Positions 39,200 through 46,867 of a stretch of 64,000 nucleotides of DNA are shown here, piece after piece. The position numbers and the translations under genes are program-made. Within the stretch, counting starts at the first letter, position 1, and every line of letters begins with the position of its first letter. Where the stretch lies: IMG/VR virus record IMGVR_UViG_3300037137_001341, positions 1-64,000 of that record. One strand, written 5' to 3'. A model generated the notes under the pieces. That model worked only from the letters and a program-made list of their open reading frames with translations, had not been told where the DNA came from and did not search any database. The DNA comes from a virus.

Positions 39200-40396
39200 A
39201 TGGGAAGCCTCGCCACAATTCACGCCGCAACGGACGCGGCACCGGTCATTGACCTGGCCGACGTCCGGCGCCGCCTCACGGCGAACCGCACGGCGCTCGC
39301 CGGCCGGTTCTGGGAGCGCGCGGACATTCTGCAGGGCTTGGACGTCGCTGCAGTCGCCGCGGAACATGTGCTCATGGTTTCGCCGCCTGGCACGGCGAAG
39401 TCTGACCTTGCCCGCACGTGGGCCGCGCAATTCGCGGGCGTCTACCGGGAGGATCTGTTCACCCGGCAGAGCACGGAGGCGGACCACCTCGCGTACCTGG
39501 ACGTCGGCAAGTTCAGCACCCCACCGCACGTGTACGTCTACAAGACGGAGGGCAAGATCACGGAAGCACACTTCGCGTTCGCGGACGAGTGCTTCAAGGC
39601 CACGGGCGGCTTCCTGAACGCCCTCCTCGGGTGGCTCAATGAGCGCAGCGTGCGCGGCGGGCATGTGTCCCCCTTGATCACGTGCGTCGCCGCCAGCAAT
39701 GAGTTTGGCGAAGACGAAAGCGTGGCCGCGCTCGAAGATCGGTTGCTGATCCGGTACGAGGTGACGCCGATCGGGAAGCGAGCAAACCGGCTGGCCTTCC
39801 TCGCGGCCAGCGCCCAGCCCGCCGCGCCGCTCACATTGGAGCCGATCACGGTGGACGAGATCCGGGCGGCACATGTCGCGGCCCGGTCGCTGCCGGTCGA
39901 CGCCCTCGTCGTCGAGGCGGTAGCCGACGTCCAGGATGCGCTGAGGGGCGCCGGGGTCTATGTCTCGGACCGCCGGGCCCGCAAGTGTATCCGAATCCTG
40001 CAGGCCTATGCCTGGGTCACGGGGAGCGCGACGGTCGAGATCGACCACGTTGACTTCCTCCGGGATGTGCTCTGGCGCCGGCCGGAGGACAAGCCCGCGG
40101 TGCAGACTGCGCTCGGTGCCGTGAACCGGGGCATGATCGGCGAGATCAAGGTGATCGTCACCCGGCTCCTGGACATGTACCACGAGGCCAAGGGGCAGGC
40201 CGACTTTCCGAGCCGCGCCGCTCGCATCGCGGAGCAGCTGGATCTCGGCGGGCGCGAGATCAAGGCCAAGTACGGTGGCCGGATCCCGGACGCGGTGAAA
40301 GAGCGCGCCAAGGGCTACCTCGGCGAGCTTCGCAGTGCCTACGAGCACTGCAAGCAGGTGGACGCAAAGCTCCCCTACGCGGGGGGCGGCGTCTAA
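39200..40396 (+). CDS. MoxR/RavA-type AAA+ ATPase
   Basis: A 398-aa AAA+ protein. Walker A PPGTAKSD at 62-69, Walker B AFADECF at 126-132 with the MoxR-like DExF, sensor 1 AASNEF at 165-170, and a second-region Arg tract (SVAALEDRLLIRYEV). The C-terminal third is a helical lid. MoxR ATPases act as chaperone-like remodelers that work with VWA proteins, and a VWA gene follows. GAAAGGA precedes ATG. It is the core of the proposed MoxR-VWA-SWIM system. Confidence 0.88.
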   Translation: MGSLATIHAATDAAPVIDLADVRRRLTANRTALAGRFWERADILQGLDVAAVAAEHVLMVSPPGTAKSDLARTWAAQFAGVYREDLFTRQSTEADHLAYLDVGKFSTPPHVYVYKTEGKITEAHFAFADECFKATGGFLNALLGWLNERSVRGGHVSPLITCVAASNEFGEDESVAALEDRLLIRYEVTPIGKRANRLAFLAASAQPAAPLTLEPITVDEIRAAHVAARSLPVDALVVEAVADVQDALRGAGVYVSDRRARKCIRILQAYAWVTGSATVEIDHVDFLRDVLWRRPEDKPAVQTALGAVNRGMIGEIKVIVTRLLDMYHEAKGQADFPSRAARIAEQLDLGGREIKAKYGGRIPDAVKERAKGYLGELRSAYEHCKQVDAKLPYAGGGV

Positions 40397-40404
40397 GAAT
40401 CTCC

Positions 40405-40439
40405 CCCGGCCACGGCGGCACCCAGCGGCCGTGGCCGGG
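40405..40439 (+). terminator. perfect 12-bp hairpin between MoxR and VWA genes
   Basis: CCCGGCCACGGC (40405-40416) pairs with GCCGTGGCCGGG (40428-40439) around an 11-base loop. No T-run follows, so it may attenuate or process the transcript rather than end it. Confidence 0.5.
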
Positions 40440-40506
40440 CTACTCGGGTGACCGTGCCAACGGTACGATCTCCCGACTAGCCCGCTGCAACCCAAACGGA
40501 GGACAC

Positions 40507-41673
40507 ATGCTCACGTTCGCACAAGCTCGACGACGTCACAGCTTCTTCGGAAGCGTCGTGGACGCCAATAACGAGGGCCTCGCAGCCGACGCTTACGCCG
40601 GGGTCACAGGCCTGGGCGGCGAAGCCGGCGGCCTGGTCACGCTCGCGGTCGCCGATACGATGCCCACGGAATATGCCGTGCTGCTGGCGACCGATGACAT
40701 CGCCGCCGCGTTCGCGGCCAGCTGCGCTCTCGAAGCGTTCGCCGAACAAGTCCCGCCGCGGACACCGTACGAGGCACGCAAGATCGCGGACGAGGGCTGG
40801 CGCCGGTTCCGCGTGCTGGCCGACCAGGCCGGTCACCAGGATCACGGGCTCGGCGGGGACATGTCCGCCGCATGGGTCGTGTTCAAGACCGTGCAGGATC
40901 TCCAGCCGGACCCCGAGAAGATCAAGCGCATCGCGCTGCTCGCCGGGCGCATGTACCAGGCGCTCCGCGGCCAGAAGGATCGCCGCGTCAAGGGGATCCC
41001 GGAGGAAGTGATCGGGACGGAAACGGGCGGCGACGTCGCTGCTCTGCTCCCGTCAGAGTGGGCCCTGCTCGCAACGGACCCGACGCGCCGGCACCTGTTC
41101 GGCCAGATCGCGGAACGCCGCGCGCTGCAGTACGAGCGGGCCGGCAAAGAGAAGAAAGCTCGCGGTCCCCTGGTCATAGCCCTGGACGAATCGGGGTCGA
41201 TGGCGGAAGGGCGCGACGAATGGGCCAAGGCCGCGATGACGGCTCTCACGCGGATCGCGTGGGAGGAGAAGCGGCCCGTCGTGATCGTACACTTCAGCAC
41301 GGCAACCCGCGTGCAGGTACTCAAGCCCGGCGACAAGGCGGGTGTGGTCAAGGCGCAGCACACGTTCTTGGACGGCGGAACCGACATCGGCGCCGCTCTC
41401 CGGGTCGGCGTGGACGAGGTTGCAGCCCTCGCGACGCAAGGGCACCGCGGGGCCGACGTCGTGCTCGTGTCGGACGGCGGCGACGCCGGCCAGCGTGTGG
41501 GCGACGCCCTGAAGGATATGTCCAAGGCGGGGACGCGGCTCTGGAGCATCGCGATCGACACGCCGTTCCACGGTCCCCTGAAGGACCAGGCGTCGGAGTA
41601 CATCCACCTGACCGACGCGGACATGACCAGCGCAACGGGCGCGAAGAAGCTCGCCGGGGCGGTGACGCCGTGA
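40507..41673 (+). CDS. VWA-domain protein partner of MoxR
   Basis: A 388-aa protein. N-terminal helical half as in CoxE/ViaA-type partners. The C-terminal VWA domain has a complete [20 protein letters not shown], later FLDGGTDIG (Thr) and LVSDGGDAG (Asp). It likely binds substrates or a metal and hands them to the AAA+ ring. GGAGGACACATG start. The stop overlaps the SWIM gene. Confidence 0.85.
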   Translation: MLTFAQARRRHSFFGSVVDANNEGLAADAYAGVTGLGGEAGGLVTLAVADTMPTEYAVLLATDDIAAAFAASCALEAFAEQVPPRTPYEARKIADEGWRRFRVLADQAGHQDHGLGGDMSAAWVVFKTVQDLQPDPEKIKRIALLAGRMYQALRGQKDRRVKGIPEEVIGTETGGDVAALLPSEWALLATDPTRRHLFGQIAERRALQYERAGKEKKARGPLVIALDESGSMAEGRDEWAKAAMTALTRIAWEEKRPVVIVHFSTATRVQVLKPGDKAGVVKAQHTFLDGGTDIGAALRVGVDEVAALATQGHRGADVVLVSDGGDAGQRVGDALKDMSKAGTRLWSIAIDTPFHGPLKDQASEYIHLTDADMTSATGAKKLAGAVTP

Positions 41674-41948
41674 TCACCGTGCTGCAGACCAACCTCGGCT
41701 CCAAGGGGCACGAGTATCACATCACGCGGGCACATGACGGGACGGTCTACTGCGACTGCCCTGGCTGGAAGTTCTCGAAGGCGAGCCCGAAGTCGTGCAA
41801 GCACCTGGATCGCTGGAACGCGACCGCCCTCTACCGCACCGCAACGGTCACGGTGCAGGCGCCGCGGCCGGCGGCCCCGGTGCAGCATGTCCCCGCGGCC
41901 ATGCAACAACCAGCGGGCGAGGTTTTCCAGTCGTTCGACTGGCTCTAG
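41670..41948 (+). CDS. SWIM zinc-finger protein with tail EVFQSFDWL
   Basis: A 92-aa protein. YCDCPGW followed after ten residues by SCKHLDRW is the SWIM pattern C-x-C-x(n)-C-x-H, here with a short spacer. SWIM domains often accompany MoxR-VWA genes in bacteria and bind DNA or proteins. The C-terminal FQSFDWL is the shared island tail. GTG overlaps the VWA stop. Confidence 0.75.
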   Translation: MITVLQTNLGSKGHEYHITRAHDGTVYCDCPGWKFSKASPKSCKHLDRWNATALYRTATVTVQAPRPAAPVQHVPAAMQQPAGEVFQSFDWL

Positions 41949-41956
41949 GAGGACAC

Positions 41957-42271
41957 ATGACCACCGAGATCAGACTCGGAGACGTCGTGCAGAACGTCGT
42001 CGTGCAGAACGTGGGGCTCGCGTACCCGCGCTGGGTGCTCACCGATGTTCACCCGACTACGCTCCATATGTACGTGTGGATGGATGAGCGCGGCAACAAG
42101 GTGGACGACTACTTCCGCTGGGACAACGGCGAGCGTGTCATCGGCCACGTGGGGGACATGCTGGCGGAAGGGCTGGTGGCGCTCTTGCTTGGCGGCCCAG
42201 CCGTCGAGCCCCGCCGCGGACACCCGGAGGTCGCCACTGGCGAGGTCTTCGCCTCGCTCGACTGGATCTGA
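41957..42271 (+). CDS. 104-aa protein with tail ASLDWI, paralogous to 32299-33174
   Basis: The segment NGERVIGHVGDMLAEGLVALL matches QERIIGHVADMVAEGLAAL in the minus-strand protein at 32299-33174. Both place it just before the shared C-terminal tail (here EVFASLDWI). Start AGGAGGACACATG. Function unknown. Confidence 0.6.
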   Translation: MTTEIRLGDVVQNVVVQNVGLAYPRWVLTDVHPTTLHMYVWMDERGNKVDDYFRWDNGERVIGHVGDMLAEGLVALLLGGPAVEPRRGHPEVATGEVFASLDWI

Positions 42272-42277
42272 GGACAC

Positions 42278-42679
42278 ATGCCGAACTTCGAGACGGACGA
42301 CAACAGCACGGACGATCGCTCGTTCCTGGACAACGGCGTCGTGCACCGCACGATCGACAAGTGCGACCACTGCTTCCGCGAGATCGACACGACGGGCGAC
42401 CCGAGCCCGACGTGTCCGTGCTGCGGGAACACGTCATGGGTGCGCGTGACCCTGACCGACCACTGCCCGTGGAGCTTCGCTGGCTGTCGCGGCCCGAGGG
42501 CGTCCGTCATGGAACATATCTGCGCGCAGTGCTTGAACACCCTGGCGGTCTGGGACCGGGTGGCACGCGCCGAACTCGTCTGCATGTGCCCCGCGTGCAT
42601 CGGTTCGGTCCCTCCCGAGGACCCCGTCTGTCCGGCAAGCCCCGGCTCCAAAGACGGCGACCCGTTCGATTGGCTCTGA
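42278..42679 (+). CDS. 133-aa Cys-rich protein with tail DPFDWL
   Basis: Cys pairs CDHCF, CPCCG, CAQC and CMCPAC give two to three potential zinc ribbons over the whole chain. It ends DGDPFDWL, part of the shared tail set. Start TGAGGACACATG. A ribbon protein of unknown partner. Confidence 0.6.
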   Translation: MPNFETDDNSTDDRSFLDNGVVHRTIDKCDHCFREIDTTGDPSPTCPCCGNTSWVRVTLTDHCPWSFAGCRGPRASVMEHICAQCLNTLAVWDRVARAELVCMCPACIGSVPPEDPVCPASPGSKDGDPFDWL

Positions 42680-42692
42680 CCCCCCGCGTCAC

Positions 42693-42716
42693 GACCCCCC
42701 GTTCCCGGTCAAGTAG
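42693..42716 (+). repeat. repeated leader element, copy 7
   Basis: CCCCCCGTTCCCGGTCAAGT, in the 60-base gap before the gene at 42740. Identical in this stretch to copy 3 before the gene at 37040, another tail-bearing gene. Confidence 0.65.
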
Positions 42717-42739
42717 ACCAGAAGAAAGAAGGTAACCCG

Positions 42740-43144
42740 ATGCCCCCCTATGGACGAGACGAGCAGGTTCAAGCCCTGCACATGCTGAACGTGCTGGAGC
42801 GCGCCAAGGCGCTGATTGCGGCCATCGCGTCATCCGGCGGGATCGCCAAGGCGGATCTGTCTCAGGAGGGGATCCGCGACGCGCTCCGCAGCCTGTTCGA
42901 TGAGACGAGCAAACTGCAGGTGTACGAGTCACGAGCCGCGGCACGCGGCACCCTCTCGAAGCTGGACGACGAGGGGCTCGCTCTCGCAATCAAAGGCGTG
43001 CGGGATGGTCGCATCCTGACGGCTGGCGAGCAGGACGTGCGAAACGCGACGCCCGAGCAGATCGCGGAGGCCTTCTCGCTGGACGACGTCGAGCCCGTCA
43101 AGGCTCCCGAGCCCGGCAAGCCCGAGGACGCTTTCTCTCTCTAG
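42740..43144 (+). CDS. 134-aa helical protein with tail DAFSL
   Basis: Helical chain with MLNVLERAKALIAAIASSG and a compact DERGL-type end. It contains an internal AEAFSLDDVEPV and ends PEDAFSL, so the tail motif may occur twice. AGAAAGAAGG precedes ATG. Unknown function. Confidence 0.6.
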   Translation: MPPYGRDEQVQALHMLNVLERAKALIAAIASSGGIAKADLSQEGIRDALRSLFDETSKLQVYESRAAARGTLSKLDDEGLALAIKGVRDGRILTAGEQDVRNATPEQIAEAFSLDDVEPVKAPEPGKPEDAFSL

Positions 43145-43152
43145 GAGAACAC

Positions 43153-43401
43153 ATGACCATGATCGCAACGCGCTTCCGGTGTGCCAGCCCCGACCCGCTC
43201 CGGTGTCGGTACACTGACTGCATCGAGCAGCACCCGGCGGCGCCGGATTCGCTGGACGATGGCATCGAAGAGGCCGAGGAGGAGCGGATCACCTGTCCGA
43301 GCTGCCGGCGGGACATGGGCCTCCCGGATCTCAGTGACGAGGAGCGGGCAGCGGCGCGGAAGGGCCAGTACCTCACGGTGCCGCGACTGGAGAACACATG
43401 A
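43153..43401 (+). CDS. 82-aa zinc-ribbon protein
   Basis: CASPDPLRCRYTDC and CPSCRRD supply the Cys pairs, with an acidic stretch between (EEAEEER). Start GAGAACACATG. Unassigned. Confidence 0.55.
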   Translation: MTMIATRFRCASPDPLRCRYTDCIEQHPAAPDSLDDGIEEAEEERITCPSCRRDMGLPDLSDEERAAARKGQYLTVPRLENT

Positions 43402-43688
43402 CCACGACGAACGATGACAAGGGGCCGCTGTTCCAGACTGGCGAGATCGTCGCCACCCCCGGCGTGATGGAGGCGGTGACGCCCGAGCAGCTGGGCACGG
43501 CTCTCCACCGACACATGTCCGGGGACTGGGGCGACGCGGATCTCGAAGACGCCCACGCCAACAACATGTCGCTGCTGGATGGCTCGCGTCTGCTGTCCGT
43601 CTACAAGGCTGGCGAGACGAAGTTCTGGATCATCACGGAGGCAGAGCCCCGAGAGGTCACGACGTTTTTGCTGCCCGAGGAGTACTGA
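43398..43688 (+). CDS. widespread plasmid/phage small conserved protein
   Basis: A 96-aa protein with FQTGEIVATPGVMEA, HMSGDWGD, SLLDGSRLLSVYKAG and FWIITEAE..VTTFLLPEEY. This motif order is that of an abundant unnamed family on plasmids, integrative elements and phages. Function unknown. GGAGAACACATG start. Confidence 0.8.
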   Translation: MTTTNDDKGPLFQTGEIVATPGVMEAVTPEQLGTALHRHMSGDWGDADLEDAHANNMSLLDGSRLLSVYKAGETKFWIITEAEPREVTTFLLPEEY

Positions 43689-43690
43689 AC

Positions 43691-44257
43691 ATGTCCGTGG
43701 TCAAGCCGTACCTGGAGGGCATGGTCGCGCTGCGAGCGCGCATGCCGCAGCCCACGCGGAAGCTCGCCTATTCGTGCTTCGAGGAGTTCGTGCTCAAGCA
43801 CGGCCGCGAGTACGACAAGGCGCCCCTCTCCGCGGAGCAGCGCAAGTATGTGCTGGCGACCGCGAAACGCTACGGAAGGCCCTTCGAGGTCCGACAGTGC
43901 TTCTACAACGCGCAGCTTCACATGCTGTTCGGTGGGGACCACGAGGAGCGGCTGACCTACTGCGAGGGCTACGGCGTCCGGTACATCCCGTGCTTGCACG
44001 GGTGGCTCGTGCTCGACGGCACGCACGTCATCGACACGACCTGGCGCATGGACAAGCCGATGGGCCGCGGCGCGCTGGCGAACCGCGCGCTCGGAACCTG
44101 GAACGATGAGCGGGCCTACTTCGGCGTGACGTTCTCCCGTGAGTACGTGAGCCGGTACGTGGTCGAGCGGGCGCACGGCGGCTCGCTGCTCGAAGATTTC
44201 AAAGGGGACTATCCCCTGCTCACCGGCGCGGTTGAGCGCGAGACGTGGGCTGCCTGA
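43691..44257 (+). CDS. 188-aa papain/transglutaminase-like hypothetical protein
   Basis: CFYNAQLHM (Cys at helix start), CEGYGVRYIPCLHGWLVLDG (His) and VIDTTW (Asp) give a Cys-His-Asp order like NlpC/transglutaminase-type folds. A large unnamed phage family has the same words (N-A, Y-x-EG, HxW, ViDxTW). Activity unproven. Start is close to the previous stop (GAACATG). Confidence 0.6.
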   Translation: MSVVKPYLEGMVALRARMPQPTRKLAYSCFEEFVLKHGREYDKAPLSAEQRKYVLATAKRYGRPFEVRQCFYNAQLHMLFGGDHEERLTYCEGYGVRYIPCLHGWLVLDGTHVIDTTWRMDKPMGRGALANRALGTWNDERAYFGVTFSREYVSRYVVERAHGGSLLEDFKGDYPLLTGAVERETWAA

Positions 44258-44277
44258 TCTGAACCGAGGAGGAACAC

Positions 44278-44544
44278 ATGTCCGAGAAGAGCCCGAGAGA
44301 TTACGGCATGGGGATGCCCGACGTGCGCGGCGCGCCTCGCGTCGCCGAGATCCTGAAGAGCGGCGCGGACGGCTATGCGTGCCCGAACTGCGGGTGCGAG
44401 ACGATCGCGAAGATCGAGATCGACGTCGTTGACGCACGGCTGCACGGCGGCCACGGCACCGGGCGCTACGTCGGCTGCCCGGCATGTCCCTGGGCGAGCC
44501 CGATGGTCACCATGGCGGCGGGACCAGCGAAGGGGGATGCGTGA
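44278..44544 (+). CDS. 88-aa zinc-ribbon protein
   Basis: CPNCGCETIAKIEIDV and a CPAC pair about 40 residues on form a zinc ribbon. GAGGAGGAACACATG start. GTG of the next gene overlaps the stop region. Unknown. Confidence 0.55.
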   Translation: MSEKSPRDYGMGMPDVRGAPRVAEILKSGADGYACPNCGCETIAKIEIDVVDARLHGGHGTGRYVGCPACPWASPMVTMAAGPAKGDA

Positions 44545-44819
44545 AGAAGAAGGCGACGGCGAAGAAGCGGCGTACGAAGATGCCCTGCGTCGACTGCGGC
44601 GGGCTGGGTGTTATCTTATTTCGCTTCTGGCTCAGCGACATCCTTCCGCTGATGGATGCGAACCTCGACGAGCAGCGCGCTACCATCTACCGCTGCGACA
44701 CATGCCGCAAGTACGCCGACAACCACGAGGCGAGCCAGGCTATCGAGGGCAAGGCGCGCCTGTACGACGAGATCATGGCGGTGCGCCCGGAGCACTTGCG
44801 CAAGAGAGGAGCCGCGTGA
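44541..44819 (+). CDS. 92-aa basic zinc-ribbon protein
   Basis: Basic start (KKKATAKKRRTKM), then CVDCGG and CDTCRKYADNH. Helical end. GTG overlaps the upstream TGA. Likely nucleic-acid associated, unassigned. Confidence 0.5.
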   Translation: MKKKATAKKRRTKMPCVDCGGLGVILFRFWLSDILPLMDANLDEQRATIYRCDTCRKYADNHEASQAIEGKARLYDEIMAVRPEHLRKRGAA

Positions 44820-45172
44820 TGCCGGCGCTCGGCCGGAAGTGGAGCGCGACGTACGGGCTCGAAGAGCACGCCGACCACGTCGAGTGCCTGCTCAGGAATA
44901 TCCTCGCCGTGATTCACGAGGACGGCGGGGAGCACACCAACAGTCTCGGGCTCGTCCCGTCATGTGCCGACGCGCTCGACAAGATCGCTGCGTGGCGCTC
45001 TCACGTCTGCCCCGACCCGGAGGATGTGGTGGACGAAACCATCGACAGCCTGGAGGAGAATCTCTCCGAGTGCGAGGACGAGTGCGAGGATCTGCGTGGA
45101 CAACTGTTCGACGCGAACGAGAAGCTCGGTGCAATCCGCATCGCGCTCAAGGACGCGCTGCGTGAGGAGTAG
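44819..45172 (+). CDS. 117-aa acidic coiled-coil protein
   Basis: The C-terminal 60 residues (VDETIDSLEENLSECEDECEDLRGQ) are a strong coiled coil. The N-terminal half is mixed. GTG one codon upstream is an alternative start. Unknown. Confidence 0.5.
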   Translation: MPALGRKWSATYGLEEHADHVECLLRNILAVIHEDGGEHTNSLGLVPSCADALDKIAAWRSHVCPDPEDVVDETIDSLEENLSECEDECEDLRGQLFDANEKLGAIRIALKDALREE

Positions 45173-45176
45173 ACAC

Positions 45177-45773
45177 ATGTCCGACGAAAAGAACGACAAG
45201 AGCCAGCCCATCTTCTTCAGCGCGAAGGAATCCGAGGCACATGCGGAGGAGATCGCGTCGGTGATGGTCAAGGCTCTGGAGGCGGCCGTCAGCGAGTCCA
45301 AGCACCCCGTGTGGGCGCTAGCCGCGCTGCGCATGGCGACATGTGCCATGCGTCGAGCCTTGATCAAGGAGGACTACATGGACGAAGAGGCCGCGAAAAC
45401 CATGGAGGAATGGGTGGACGGCTGCATCACGGCCGAGCCCGATTTCGGTGCCGCTCTGGCCGAGCGGGAGATGTTCCGGCGATCGGTCAAGATGCCGGAC
45501 ACGGAGGGCGGGCATAACATGCAGGCGGCTATCAACGCCGGCACGCAGTGCCTCAACACCGCGTCGGAGTACGCGACGGACCCGATGGGGATCCTGGTTG
45601 TGCTCACCGCTGCCAGGTACATGGCCATGGCGGTGTTCAAGCACGAGCACCCAGACGACTACGAGGAGGCGTACACGTTGCTGCGCGCCTTCGAGAACAC
45701 CATCAGGCCGAAGGCCGTCGGCGTCGTGGAGGTTGCGCGGGATACGACCATGTCGAAGGGAGGAAGCGCGTGA
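45177..45773 (+). CDS. 198-aa helical protein
   Basis: Mostly helical (two related halves, WALAALRMATCAMRRAL and LVVLTAARYMAMAVF). Start GAGGAGTAGACACATG. The end overlaps the next gene. No motif found. Confidence 0.55.
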   Translation: MSDEKNDKSQPIFFSAKESEAHAEEIASVMVKALEAAVSESKHPVWALAALRMATCAMRRALIKEDYMDEEAAKTMEEWVDGCITAEPDFGAALAEREMFRRSVKMPDTEGGHNMQAAINAGTQCLNTASEYATDPMGILVVLTAARYMAMAVFKHEHPDDYEEAYTLLRAFENTIRPKAVGVVEVARDTTMSKGGSA

Positions 45774-46426
45774 CCATCCCCGCCAGTGAAGCCGAGCCCG
45801 GCAAGATTTACCGGCTCACCCGAGATCCCGGCACGACGTACTACAAGCTCTGCGAGCCCGCGACCGTGAAGCGGCTGGAGAAGCGCCTGTACGCCCTGAA
45901 CGTGCAGACCATGTCCCCGGACGACCGGTACACGCTGCAGGCCCTTGCTCGTGTGCGCAACGCAGAACATGTGCTCGGGGTTCGATACATGCGGTACCTG
46001 AACACCGCGGGCGACCGCTGCGAGTCCAAGGCCTACGTGGCCTTCCCGCCTGACTACCCCTTGCGCGAAGTCGAGAAGCCCCCAGGTTACGGAGGGGCCA
46101 AGCGCAAGGGGGTGACGTCCGCGTCACAGGAGGAAGGATCCGCAGATGCCACGCAAGAAGAAGACGACGACCGAGAAGCTGGAGGAGCAGGAGAAGAAGA
46201 CCCAGGCCGACGAGATCACCAGGATCATTTCGGAGACATGTGCCCTCCTGGACGACATGCTGACCAAGGCGAACCCGGATCTGCCCAAGGCGCCGACGGC
46301 CCCTGTGCTTGCGAGGATGCAGGCGTACCTGGACAGGAGGGGCGTGAAGCCGGAAGATCCGGCCTGGATAGCCAGGATGCGGAAGACCACGAAAAACTAC
46401 AGGCTGCAGAAGGCGCACTCGCGTAG
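45770..46426 (+). CDS. beta-rich protein overlapping the next gene by about 280 bases
   Basis: The first 110 residues (YRLTRDPGTTYYKLCEPATVKRL, then RYMRYLN) are compact and plausible. Beyond about 46150 the ORF is low-complexity, Gly/Asp/Glu/Arg-rich, and shares DNA with the gene 46146-46451 in another frame. Either the tail is a real overlapping product or the true gene ends or frameshifts near 46150. Confidence 0.45.
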   Translation: MTIPASEAEPGKIYRLTRDPGTTYYKLCEPATVKRLEKRLYALNVQTMSPDDRYTLQALARVRNAEHVLGVRYMRYLNTAGDRCESKAYVAFPPDYPLREVEKPPGYGGAKRKGVTSASQEEGSADATQEEDDDREAGGAGEEDPGRRDHQDHFGDMCPPGRHADQGEPGSAQGADGPCACEDAGVPGQEGREAGRSGLDSQDAEDHEKLQAAEGALA

Positions 46427-46451
46427 CGAGGACGCTTTCGACTTGGATTGA
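46146..46451 (+). CDS. 101-aa helical protein with tail DAFDLD
   Basis: Basic start (PRKKKTTTEKLEEQEKK), helical body with CALLDDMLTKANPD, ending RSEDAFDLD, identical in its last six residues to the tail of 32299-33174. GGAGGAAGGATCCGCAG precedes ATG. The tail match favours this frame over the overlapping one. Confidence 0.65.
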   Translation: MPRKKKTTTEKLEEQEKKTQADEITRIISETCALLDDMLTKANPDLPKAPTAPVLARMQAYLDRRGVKPEDPAWIARMRKTTKNYRLQKAHSRSEDAFDLD

Positions 46452-46462
46452 GAGGGAGACGC

Positions 46463-46867
46463 ATGACACATCCGAACCAGCTTCCCTTCGACTGGTCCCG
46501 CGAGGACCGGCGCGAAAGCGCCCAGGCACGTGACCGCGGCATCGACCGCGCTGCGCGAGCCTCGGGCGAGTGGCAGGTGGACGCCATCGCGGCGATCCGC
46601 CTGGTCGCCGCGTCGAGGTCCGTGCTCACCACGGACGACGTGTGGCGGGCGCTCGGGCGCGACCCCGGCGTCGAGGGCCGCGCCATGGGGGCGGCGATGC
46701 GCGCGGCTGCCAAGCTCGGGCTGGTCGAGCGAACCGACCGGACGCGCAAGAGCGAACGGGTCGCCTGCCACCGTCGGGATCTGCGCCTGTGGCACTCGCG
46801 CATCTACAGCGGCGGCAAGACGCTGGTCGAGGTCTTCAGGGACTACGACGGGGAGCCCAAGCTATGA
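46463..46867 (+). CDS. 134-aa winged-helix-like protein
   Basis: IAAIRLVAASRSVLTTDDVWRAL then AMGAAMRAAAKLGLVERTDR read as helix-turn-helix and wing. A phage-type family with similar words exists near nucleases. Start ATG after GAGAGGGAGACGC, with an alternative TTG at 46448. Confidence 0.55.
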   Translation: MTHPNQLPFDWSREDRRESAQARDRGIDRAARASGEWQVDAIAAIRLVAASRSVLTTDDVWRALGRDPGVEGRAMGAAMRAAAKLGLVERTDRTRKSERVACHRRDLRLWHSRIYSGGKTLVEVFRDYDGEPKL

